The position numbers and the translations under genes were made by a program. Of a stretch of 64,000 bases of DNA, positions 56,711 to 64,000 are shown piece by piece (position 1 is the first letter of the stretch; each line of letters starts with the position of its first letter). The stretch lies in the NCBI GenBank assembly GCA_008727115.1, contig CP044131.1, forward strand, positions 2,728,001 through 2,792,000, read 5' to 3'. This DNA comes from Comamonas testosteroni (GTDB taxonomy: Bacteria; Pseudomonadota; Gammaproteobacteria; Burkholderiales; Burkholderiaceae_C). The notes below the pieces were generated by a model. It ran no database searches. It had not been told where the DNA came from and saw only the letters and a program-made list of their open reading frames with translations.

Positions 56711-57667
56711 TCAGGCCACGGGACGGAACTGGGGCAGAGTCAGATCGCCATCGAAGGTGACAAACTCCACCTGCACCTTCTGACCAATCTTCACGTCGCC
56801 AGGCTTGACGCCGATCAACTGCGAGATCAGGCGCACGCCCTCTTCCAGCTCGATCAGGCCCACGGGGTTGGGATACTCGAACGGAGGCACTTCGGGGTAG
56901 TGCATGACCACGAAGGAGTAAACCGTTCCCTTGCCGCTGGACTCGATCGTGTCCCATTCAAAGGACTGGCACTTGGGGCATGCAGGGCCTGGTGGGTGGT
57001 GCAGGTCGCCACAGCTCTTGCAGCGCTGGATCAGCAGCTTGCCCTGCTTGACACCTTCCCAGAAGAAACGGTTGTCATCGCTCACACCCGGCGAAGGGCG
57101 CTTGATCTTGGGCATGGCAGGCTCGGAACCTGCCGCTGCGGGCGCAGGCGTGTGCACCTGGGCAGGACGGAACTTGAACACGCGGAACATCAGCTGACCG
57201 ACCTTCTCGTCTTCGCCATTCTTGGCCTTGATCGAGAAGTAATCCATGATCTGCGTGACAAAGTAGCCCGTGCCCAGCGCCGTGGTCTTTTCCTCGCTGA
57301 TAGCTTCCAGGCGCGTGGTGTAGTACAGGTCTTCGCCTTCAACCACATCACGGTCAAACGTCAGCTCGGAGTTCACCGCCACGGTCGAGGGAAAGTTGTG
57401 TGCCTCGATGAGCTTGAGCACTTCGTATGGGTTCTCGGTCGTGGAGCCGGGCGGATAGTTGTTCTGCACCGGGCCTTCCATGCACCAGACCTGCAGCATC
57501 GCCGGAGGTGCAATGGTCTTGCCTTCCTTGTTGGTCTTTACGGCCACGCCCATCAGCTCGCACCACTGGCGAATCATGGGGGCATTGACCTTGTCCCAGG
57601 CATAGACGCGCCCGTACTGCTTGCCGACGTAAGTGCGGACTTCTGCCATCCAGTCTTGATCAGTCAA
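56711..57667 (-). CDS. MaoC-DUF35 fusion (ChsH2-like)
   Basis: 318 residues with the MaoC-like hot-dog domain first (about 1-170) and the DUF35 zinc-ribbon/OB domain last (about 190-318; CKSCGDLHHPPGPACPKC supplies four Cys ligands). This is the domain order of mycobacterial ChsH2. The hot-dog half would pair with the ChsH1-like protein, and the DUF35 half would dock the Ltp2-like aldolase. The linker (170-190) is Pro/Ala-rich. It lies 18 bp after the SDR gene. Confidence 0.83.
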   Translation of the reverse strand: MTDQDWMAEVRTYVGKQYGRVYAWDKVNAPMIRQWCELMGVAVKTNKEGKTIAPPAMLQVWCMEGPVQNNYPPGSTTENPYEVLKLIEAHNFPSTVAVNSELTFDRDVVEGEDLYYTTRLEAISEEKTTALGTGYFVTQIMDYFSIKAKNGEDEKVGQLMFRVFKFRPAQVHTPAPAAAGSEPAMPKIKRPSPGVSDDNRFFWEGVKQGKLLIQRCKSCGDLHHPPGPACPKCQSFEWDTIESSGKGTVYSFVVMHYPEVPPFEYPNPVGLIELEEGVRLISQLIGVKPGDVKIGQKVQVEFVTFDGDLTLPQFRPVA

Positions 57668-57685
57668 GATTGTCTCCTTTGAAAT

Positions 57686-58477
57686 TCAGTGGGTTTTCTG
57701 TACGGAATCCGAGTTCGAGGCACCCAGAAATGCCGGACGCTCGCCGCCGCCATGCAGCAGCAAATTGGTACCGCTCATGTACGAGGCGCGCTGGGACGCT
57801 ACGTACAGGCAGGCATTGGCAATGTCTTGTGGCTCGGCCAGACGGCCGGCGGGAATGGTCTGGGCCACGGAGGCAATGCCCGCTTCGTCGCCGAAGTGCA
57901 GATGCGACTGCTCGGTACGCACCAGGCCAGGGCTCACGGCCACCACGCGCACCTTGGGTGCCCACTCCACAGCCAGAGAGCTGACCAGGTTCAGCACCGC
58001 CGCCTTGGCCGCGCCATAGGCCGCCGTGCCTGGCGAGGGACGCAGCGCGCTGATGCTGCCGATGCAGACGATGACGCCACCGCTGTCCTGCTGCTGCATC
58101 ACGGCATTGGCTGCCTGCGAGGCATGCAGCGTCGAGAAAAGGTTCAGGCGCAGCACGCTCTCGTGAAAGCGTGGCGACACCGTGGCGGCGTCCACATTGG
58201 GCGCACCACCGGCGTTGTTGATCAGCACGTCCAGTCGGCCATGGCGCTCACGCACGCCATCGACCATCTCCTTGACGGCCTGGGCCTCGCGCACATCGCA
58301 GGCGACAAACTCGGCCTGCTTGCCACCAGCCTCAGGCAGGGTCTCGGGAGCCTGTCGGCCACAGACCACCACCTTCGCTCCGGCTGCCAGAAATGCCTGG
58401 GCAATGCCTTTGCCGATACCTTTGGTACCGCCGGTGACCAGCACTACCTGATCTTGAAAGTCGTTATTCGTATCCAT
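57686..58477 (-). CDS. Short-chain dehydrogenase/reductase, probably steroid-acting
   Basis: 263 residues, NAD(P)-dependent. The cofactor motif is TGGTKGIGKGIAQAF, followed by INNAGG, the catalytic Ser in GSISALRPSPGTAAYGAAKAA and the YxxxK in the same stretch. The C-terminus GTNLLLHGGG is standard for the classical family. The start is ATG 58477 (MDTNNDFQDQVVLVTGGT). It opens the side-chain operon, 37 bp from a shared operator motif. A hydroxysteroid or beta-hydroxyacyl-CoA substrate is likely, but which one is not known. Confidence 0.83.
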   Translation of the reverse strand: MDTNNDFQDQVVLVTGGTKGIGKGIAQAFLAAGAKVVVCGRQAPETLPEAGGKQAEFVACDVREAQAVKEMVDGVRERHGRLDVLINNAGGAPNVDAATVSPRFHESVLRLNLFSTLHASQAANAVMQQQDSGGVIVCIGSISALRPSPGTAAYGAAKAAVLNLVSSLAVEWAPKVRVVAVSPGLVRTEQSHLHFGDEAGIASVAQTIPAGRLAEPQDIANACLYVASQRASYMSGTNLLLHGGGERPAFLGASNSDSVQKTH

Positions 58478-58514
58478 GGCTGCAAATTTAGGTTTCAGCA
58501 CCCGCAGCAGATAC

Positions 58515-58530
58515 GTCCAAAAGGACGATG
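58515..58530 (+). promoter_or_regulatory. Candidate operator between the SDR and enoyl-CoA hydratase genes
   Basis: GTCC-AAAA-GGACGATG, a perfect CGTCC-N4-GGACG palindrome. It is 55 bp before the forward hydratase start (58586) and 37 bp before the reverse SDR start (58477), so it can serve both operons. Confidence 0.6.
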
Positions 58531-58585
58531 TATCCCCCCTCCCGGAAAACGACCATCCTCCTAGCTAGAACCCTTGGAATCCCTT

Positions 58586-59398
58586 ATGACTCAACCACAG
58601 ACTGCTATTGAAAACAAAGAATCCACCGAGCAAGAGCTACTGGTTCAGCGTGAGGAGAACGGCGTAGTCGTCGTACGACTCAACCGCCCCCAGGCCACCA
58701 ACGCCCTGAGCCTGTCCCTGCAGGCAGCGCTGTCGCAGACATTCCAGCAACTGAGCAGTGACGACAGCGTGCGCTGCATCGTGCTCACCGGCGGTGAAAA
58801 GGTGTTTGCCGCCGGCGGCGATATCAAGAGCATGGATTCGTGCGGCCCCATCGACATCCTCAAGCGCCACACCGAGCGCGTCTGGGCTCCCATCGAGAAA
58901 TGTCCCAAGCCCATCATTGCAGCCGTCTGCGGCTATGCCTTTGGCGGTGGCTCGGAGCTGGCCATGCACTGCGACATCATCATTGCCGGCCAGGGCGCCA
59001 GCTTTGCCCAGCCCGAGATTCGCATCGGCATCATGCCCGGCATAGGCGGCACCCAGCGCCTGGTGCGCGCCGTGGGCAAGTTCCAGGCCATGCGCATCTT
59101 GCTGACGGGCAAACCCATCAGCGCCGACGAAGCCTATGCCATGGGTCTGGTCAGCCTAGTCTGTCCAGACGATCAGGTAATCCCTGAGGCGCTGAAAATG
59201 GCCAAGCTCATTGCCCACATGCCGCCACTGGCCGTGGAACAGATCAAGGAAGTGGTGATTGCCGGCATGGATGCATCGCTGGATGCCGCCTTGCTGATGG
59301 AGCGCAAAGCCAATCAGCTGCTGTTTGCCACGCAGGATCAAAAGGAAGGCATGAATGCCTTTATTGAAAAACGCCCGGCCGTGTTCAAGGGTGAATAA
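58586..59398 (+). CDS. Enoyl-CoA hydratase/isomerase (crotonase family)
   Basis: 270 residues. The oxyanion-hole loop GGEKVFAAGGDIKSM and the catalytic Glu pair (GGGSELAMHCDI near 115 and QPEIRIGIMPGIGGTQRL near 140) are complete, so this should be a true hydratase. It is transcribed away from the side-chain operon with an operator between. It may act in C/D-ring or side-chain beta-oxidation. I choose ATG 58586 (MTQPQTAIENK); the TTG at 58574 would add four residues without better ribosome-site spacing. A broken IS begins 19 bp after its stop. Confidence 0.88.
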   Translation: MTQPQTAIENKESTEQELLVQREENGVVVVRLNRPQATNALSLSLQAALSQTFQQLSSDDSVRCIVLTGGEKVFAAGGDIKSMDSCGPIDILKRHTERVWAPIEKCPKPIIAAVCGYAFGGGSELAMHCDIIIAGQGASFAQPEIRIGIMPGIGGTQRLVRAVGKFQAMRILLTGKPISADEAYAMGLVSLVCPDDQVIPEALKMAKLIAHMPPLAVEQIKEVVIAGMDASLDAALLMERKANQLLFATQDQKEGMNAFIEKRPAVFKGE

Positions 59399-59417
59399 TG
59401 ACGCACAAGTACTAAGC

Positions 59418-60447
59418 GGCGTTGTTGCATAAATCGCTGTGCCGCAGACCGTAGGCTGGCGGCATGAGCCCACCCAACAAACCTCGCTATCGAACCTCGA
59501 GCTGGAAGCAATACAACGCGGACCTCAAAGCTCGTGGCTCTTTGTCAATTTGGATGGACAAGCCCATGACTTAGTTTGCCGTTGCCAGCGGCAAAAACGC
59601 GGGCGAAGCCCGAAGTTCTCTGATGCCGCCATTCAGCTCTGCTTGACGCTCAAGAACCTGTTCGGGCTAGCGCTCAGGCAAACAACAGGCTTGGTGGAGT
59701 CAGGGCTACAACTGTGCGGCCTTACATGGCCAGTTCCTGACTTCAGAACCCTGTGCAGGCGGCAGCGAGATTTGAATGCTCAGATTCCGTACTCCCTCAA
59801 CAAAGCAGGCTTGCACCTTCTGGTTGATTCCACGGGCATCAAGTTTCTGGGTGAAGGCGAGTGGAAATGCAAAAAGCACGGTGCTAAATACCGCCGCCAG
59901 TGGCGCAAGCTGCACATCGGCATCAATGCCGACACCTTGCAGATTCGAGCAATCTGCGTGACGAGCAATAACGTCAGTGATGCTTCGGTACTATCAGACT
60001 TACTAGCGCAGTTGCCACCAGATGAAGCATCTCAAGATGCCTTACTGGCGATGGTGCCTACGACACACAGCCTGCCTACGAAGCGGCCCTCAGGCATGGA
60101 GCCATTCCCATCATTCCTCCTCGCAAGAATGCTCGAATCCGCAAAAGGGCGATGTTTGGGCATCGCAATACTGCGATTGCCTCGTGCAGGCGCTGGACCG
60201 AAGAATCTGGAAGCGCTGGATTGGTTACCACCGGCAAAGCTTGGTGAAAACTAAGATGAACCGCATTAAACGACTGGGTGAGCGAGTGATGTCTCGCACC
60301 TTTGATCGCCAAGTCAACGAGCTGCATATCAGGGCAGCCATATTGAGCTGATTCACTGAACTGGGCCGTCCTCAGACGGCAGCCGTGGCATAGCCACGTC
60401 CGGGGTTTAGGGTAGCTCGCATCAAACTTGATTTATGCAACAGCGCC
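59418..60447 (+). mobile_element. Degenerate IS5-family (IS903-group) element
   Basis: About 1030 bp bounded by GGCGTTGTTGCATAAATC (59418) and its inverted counterpart ATTTATGCAACAGCGCC (to 60447). The transposase starts at ATG 59464 (MSPPNKPRYRTSSWKQYN) but has a TAG in place of Trp near 59572 and extra A residues in a run near 59593-59597 that shift the frame. Further frameshifts lie near 60040 and 60130. Remaining blocks are FSDAAIQLCLTLKNLFG and [15 protein letters not shown]. The flanks (GTACTAAGC and ACATTGGAC) are not a duplication. It is related to, but clearly different from, the copies at 1.6 and 4.6 kb. Confidence 0.85.
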
Positions 60448-60840
60448 ACATTGGACGCTCTTGTAGAGGTCAGAGGGACACCAAGATCCATTCGCCTAGA
60501 CAACGGGCCGGATTTTATTGTCCAGGCATTGAAACAATGGGCACAGAGTAAAGGCCTAGAGCTGAACCACATGCTGCCGGGCAAACTGGTGCAGAACGCT
60601 TATGTTGAGCGCTTCATCAGAACTTACGAACAAAGGTGCTCAACTACTATGTCTTTGAATCGTTGCAGGAAGTGCGGCCGATGACCAAGAACTGACGGCA
60701 TCGCTATAACTACGATCATCCTTATGAATCGCTAGGCAGGATTCCGCCAATTGTGGATCGTGCCAAACGCTTCCCAAGCCCTACTTTTAGGTTGCATAGG
60801 AAAGCAAGAAGGCTTCACGGCCTGAACTTCTGAGTTCATC
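60448..60840 (+). pseudogene. IS3-family transposase (orfB) fragment
   Basis: It starts in mid-protein with RSIRLDNGPDFIVQALKQWA (the second DDE Asp region), shifts frame near 60630 and carries a TGA for the expected Trp before RHRYNYDHPYESLGRIPP. The C-terminal end of an orfB is present; the N-terminal half is missing. It lies directly against the broken IS5-family element and just before the 3' end of the sulfatase-maturase gene. Confidence 0.75.
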
Positions 60841-62143
60841 ACTGCTTCACGATAAGTAACTTGGCCTTGGTGATATCGCTTGCGGGCCGCCCACTTGCAA
60901 TCAGTTCGGCCAATGCACGCAGATATGGTGCAGCGTGTCCGAAGAAACTGTAATAACCAGCACACAGATAATTAAGTCCGTGCTCTCCATCCCGCGTGCT
61001 AGAGAAGCGATGCTTCGGACAACCGCCCCAGCATCCCTTGAGCATCTTACAGTTTCGGCATTGCGCAGGTAGGCTTTCAAGCTTATCGGAGCCAAATTGC
61101 TGCTGTGCAGGCAATGCGAGCATTTCACCCAATGGCATCTTGGTTAAATTACCGAGCAAATAGTCTGGGTATACGTAGTGATCACAGGCATACACATCGC
61201 CTGTGTGCTCGACAACCACTGCCTTTCCACACGTGGGCTGATGGTGGCAGGCAGCGCCTGGGCGCCCCATGAAATTAGCGAGCGCCCATTCGAAGTTCAT
61301 CACGTGCATGCGTCCCACATCGCGCTGTATCCAGACATCGAAGATCGTGTTCAAAAAATCTCCGTACTCGGCAGACAACACAGACCAGTCTGTCACGGCG
61401 GTATCAACTTCTGGCAGCGCGGGGAGCAATACCTTGCCGCTGGGAGACTTCAAAGTCAGGCCCACCTCGCGGTCCTCCACACTTGGCAAGCGCTCCACCA
61501 CCGGAATGAACTGAAGGAACTCAACGCCTTGCGATCGCAGAAAATCGTAAACCCTGCGTGGTTCACGCGCGCTGCGCCGATTCACACAAGCGAGCACGTT
61601 GTAAGATACACGGTACTGCTGAAGCAACTTCAGCGCACGCAGCACCAGAGCGTGAGAAGGATAACCACCTTGAGTCACACGATATTCGTCGTGAATGTCC
61701 GCAGGACCATCAAGCGAAAGCCCGATTAGCCATTTATTTTCCAAGAAAAATGCGCACCATTGGGCATCGATAAGCAAACCATTGGTCTGAAAGGTATTGC
61801 GAATCGTACGCCCGGCAGCGTATTCACGCTGAAGTTCGCTTGCGCGACGATAAAATTCCAGTCCCATCAGGGTGGGCTCCCCCCCCTGCCAAGTAAACAC
61901 TACTTCAGCCTTTTCCGAGTGCGATTCAATGTAGTTACGCACATAGCTTGCCAGTACTTCTTCACTCATGCGCCTCTTAGTTTCCGAGGGGTAAAGAGCA
62001 TCTTTTTCAAGATAAAAACAATACTCACAGTCAAGATTGCAATCAGCGCCACTGGGCTTTGCCATTGCATGAAAGCCCTCGTTGATGTTTATGTGCGAGC
62101 TAGTTTTATTCATTAATTTAATTTCGGTACTAATGGAACTCAT
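60839..62143 (-). CDS. Radical SAM/SPASM anaerobic sulfatase-maturating enzyme
   Basis: 434 residues. The radical SAM cluster motif is C35-x3-C39-x2-C42 (SGADCNLDCEYCFYLEKD), followed by TWQGGEPTLMGLEFYR for SAM binding. The C-terminal SPASM domain has the Cys sets CHHQPTCGKAVVVEHTGDVYA-CD, CRNCKMLKGCWGGCPKH and YLCAGYY for two auxiliary [4Fe-4S] clusters. This family turns a Cys or Ser of type I sulfatases into the catalytic formylglycine, without oxygen. No sulfatase gene is in the window. The gene is complete, while everything around it is IS debris, which suggests arrival with mobile DNA. ATG 62143 follows AGAGG; MNKTSSHIN at 62113 is an alternative start. Confidence 0.88.
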   Translation of the reverse strand: MSSISTEIKLMNKTSSHININEGFHAMAKPSGADCNLDCEYCFYLEKDALYPSETKRRMSEEVLASYVRNYIESHSEKAEVVFTWQGGEPTLMGLEFYRRASELQREYAAGRTIRNTFQTNGLLIDAQWCAFFLENKWLIGLSLDGPADIHDEYRVTQGGYPSHALVLRALKLLQQYRVSYNVLACVNRRSAREPRRVYDFLRSQGVEFLQFIPVVERLPSVEDREVGLTLKSPSGKVLLPALPEVDTAVTDWSVLSAEYGDFLNTIFDVWIQRDVGRMHVMNFEWALANFMGRPGAACHHQPTCGKAVVVEHTGDVYACDHYVYPDYLLGNLTKMPLGEMLALPAQQQFGSDKLESLPAQCRNCKMLKGCWGGCPKHRFSSTRDGEHGLNYLCAGYYSFFGHAAPYLRALAELIASGRPASDITKAKLLIVKQ

Positions 62144-62317
62144 AAGCCTCTGAAAAATATTTTCTTGTCTGAACCAGTTTGCGCCTACCTCAATTTGCAG
62201 TACGAAATCGAATCTGTCATTAATTCGGTGGGACCGATAACTCCCAGAACATTGAAGCCTCCTCGTTTTCCTATGTCACCTAAAAGTAGAGGTTGGGGAA
62301 ACATTTGACACGTTCCA

Positions 62318-62752
62318 CTATCGGCAGAATCCGACCCAGCGATTCATGTGGTCGATGGTGGTTATCAGTCCTCGGTCATCGAGTGCACTTCCTACAACGA
62401 TGCAAAGACATAGCAGTCGATCCCCCGCTCGTAAGCTCTGGTGACACGCTCGACATAAACGTTCTGCATTGGCTTGCACGGCAAGCATGGGGTTCAGCTC
62501 TAGGCCGTTACTCTGTGCCCATTGTTTCAATGCCTGGGCAATAAACTCCGGTCCGTTGTCCAGGCAGCAAGCTCTTCCAATGCCCTCACTACTCGAGCAG
62601 CTGGCAAGGCAAACTGGTATCAATTTCGATGCACAAGCACTCCCAGTTGAACCTGTCAATGTCGTTAAAAGTTTTGTCCCAGCGTCCTGACCACAGGGCG
62701 TACCCTTCCTAGGCTCGGCTTGTGGGCGACCTCCAATGGCTGCTTGATGCAC
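62318..62752 (-). pseudogene. Second IS3-family transposase fragment, reverse strand
   Basis: The reverse strand contains CLDNGPEFIAQALKQWAQSN and, in another frame, NHHRPHESLGRILP, both C-terminal orfB landmarks, so it is frameshifted and incomplete. It resembles the fragment at 60448-60840 and is inverted relative to it. The rest of 62144-62970 holds no gene I recognise, apart from the presumed promoter of the maturase at its left end. Confidence 0.7.
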
Positions 62753-63045
62753 TGAGGCAAACGCTTCTTACCTCGTCTGGGCTGGTTCAACTTGAGCTGG
62801 AGACACACACGCCAAAGCACGCTCTTATCTCTGGACCGCTCTTGACAGCGGGCTTAGCATAAAAGTCCGAACCCATTACGAAGATTCAATGCCACATATC
62901 TTTGGATGAATTAGATTACCCCGGAGTCGTCACAGGCGACAGGTGCATATCGCATGCACTGAACGAGCTAGGGAACCTCTGCAAAACTCGATTTCAAGCG
63001 TGATAGTGCTTGAACGAGTGTGATGTTTGCTTGCCTGTGACACTC

Positions 63046-63078
63046 AAGATGCCCGCGTTTCGCGGGCATCTTGCTTTT
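63046..63078 (+). terminator. Inward-facing terminator at the IS5-family element end
   Basis: A 12-bp stem AAGATGCCCGCG / CGCGGGCATCTT with a TTT loop is followed by GCTTTTTAC on the forward strand. It faces into the element, against the transposase, and would block transcription entering from outside. Confidence 0.65.
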
Positions 63079-64000
63079 TACGCACCCACACCAGGCTTGG
63101 GTTGGCTGTTCACTAGCAAACGGCCACGGGCCATCCACAAGTTCGCCAAGGCAAACAGGGTATGCAATTGCTGCGTGTTCTTTCTCAAGCCTCGGTAGCG
63201 AACTTTGACGTGGCCAAACTGACGCTTGATGACTCTGAATGGGTGTTCGACCTTGGCCCGGATTTTGGACTTCACCTGCTCAAGCTGCTCTTGCATGGCC
63301 GATACCGGGTGCTGAAGGTCTAGAGCCTTGCGCTGGCTGCGCTTCATGGCGATATGCCATTGGAATTTGCGCTCAGGTTCTGGCGTCGGCATGTCGGGGC
63401 GTTTATCTGCACCTTGGTAGCCTGCATCGCCATAGCCATCAACCTCTTTTCCATGCAGCAGGCTGTTGGCTTCAACGACATCACTGACGTTGGCCGAAGT
63501 GCCTCGCACTGTGTGCACCAGACCAGAATCAGCATCCACGCCAATATGGGCCTTCATGCCGAAGTACCACTGATTGCCCTTCTTGGTCTGGTGCATTTCA
63601 GGATCACGAGATTTGGTGCTGTTTTTGGTTGAACTGGGAGCTGCAATCAGCGTCGCATCCACAATGGTTCCCGTGCGAAGCAGCAGCTTTTTACGCTCCA
63701 GCAAGTCCGTGACCGTCTTCAGAATTTGCTCGGCCAGTTTGTGTCTTTCCAATAGATGACGAAACCGCAGGATAGTGCTCTCATCAGGCGTGGCACTGCC
63801 CCATGACAGGCCAACGAATTCCCGAAACAAGGGCATGTCATGCAGCGCTTCTTCCATAGCTGGATCACTGAGGTTGAACCACTGCTGCATAAAGTGAATG
63901 CGCAGCAGCATCTCCACAGGAAATGGAGGCCGCCCTTTGTGACCTTCAGGTGCATATGGCGCAATCAAGTCCACCAACTCTTGCCATGGAACGACTTGCT
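63078..64000 (-). CDS. IS5-family (IS5-group) transposase, 5' end outside window
   Basis: At least 307 residues. Landmarks are FPVEMLLRIHFMQQWFNLSD near the N-terminus and the DDE core: TIVDATLIAAPSS (D), DGYGDAGYQGADKRP (D), and the C-terminal VEHPFRVIKRQFGHVKVRYRG (E). The frame remains open to the window edge upstream of LVDLIAPYAPEG, so the first few dozen codons are missing. No stop or frameshift is seen, so it may be intact. Confidence 0.93.
   Translation of the reverse strand, partial: QVVPWQELVDLIAPYAPEGHKGRPPFPVEMLLRIHFMQQWFNLSDPAMEEALHDMPLFREFVGLSWGSATPDESTILRFRHLLERHKLAEQILKTVTDLLERKKLLLRTGTIVDATLIAAPSSTKNSTKSRDPEMHQTKKGNQWYFGMKAHIGVDADSGLVHTVRGTSANVSDVVEANSLLHGKEVDGYGDAGYQGADKRPDMPTPEPERKFQWHIAMKRSQRKALDLQHPVSAMQEQLEQVKSKIRAKVEHPFRVIKRQFGHVKVRYRGLRKNTQQLHTLFALANLWMARGRLLVNSQPKPGVGA

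Larger units (their letters stand above)
62972..64000 (-). mobile_element. IS5-family element running off the window end
   Basis: The left end begins GGAACCTCTGCAAAACTC next to CTAG (62968-62971), a target duplication of the size and sequence typical of the IS5 group. The other end lies outside the window. It is a different IS5 subgroup from the copies at 1.6 and 4.6 kb. Confidence 0.75.

Overview
The window looks like chromosome of Comamonas (Comamonadaceae, betaproteobacteria), probably C. testosteroni or a close relative. The strongest reason is the steroid catabolism block: its gene order (ORF18-ORF17-tesI-tesH-ORF11, then divergent ORF12-tesD-tesE-tesF-tesG) matches what I remember of the C. 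testosteroni TA441 testosterone cluster. A typical Comamonadaceae intergenic repeat and the GC-rich codon use agree. All assignments come from reading the translations and bases; no search was run.

Region 1 (1-7.8 kb): after the 3' end of a class I fumarate hydratase lies an integron: a reverse-strand intI, an attI-like site, an aadA1/aadA2-type cassette, an aadA5 cassette, and a third cassette whose gene resembles the HindIII endonuclease. Two apparently identical 1033-bp IS5-family (IS903-group) copies have inserted, one in the 5' end of intI and one in the third cassette. Each has its own 9-bp target duplication. An IS30-family element cuts off the 3' end of the HindIII-like gene.

Region 2 (7.8-21 kb) is housekeeping: a LOG-family nucleosidase, a fluoride channel, a six-gene Mrp cation/proton antiporter operon, a SUKH-like protein, two small membrane proteins, murI, a YgjP-like metalloprotease, a protein of unknown function, and tRNA-Leu and tRNA-Gly genes with terminators.

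Region 3 (21-59.4 kb) is a large steroid island. The tes genes carry ring A/B opening (TesH and TesI dehydrogenases, KshB reductase, TesA1A2 hydroxylase), hydrolysis (TesD), breakdown of the C6 fragment (TesEFG), and CoA activation of the C/D-ring acid (ScdA). A second part holds side-chain enzymes: two Cys-less thiolase-like aldolases, each with a MaoC/DUF35 hydratase, two pairs of acyl-CoA dehydrogenases and two CoA ligases. This is enough for two aldolytic rounds on a bile-acid-type side chain. A Ycf48-RND-NTF2 operon and a DUF1329-DUF1302 operon probably move steroids across the envelope. Six intergenic copies of the motif CATCGTCY-N4-RGAC, all facing a gene start the same way, suggest a shared regulator.

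Region 4 (59.4-64 kb) is mobile-element debris (a broken IS5-family element, two broken IS3-family fragments, a further IS5-family element running off the end) around one intact radical SAM/SPASM sulfatase-maturase gene.
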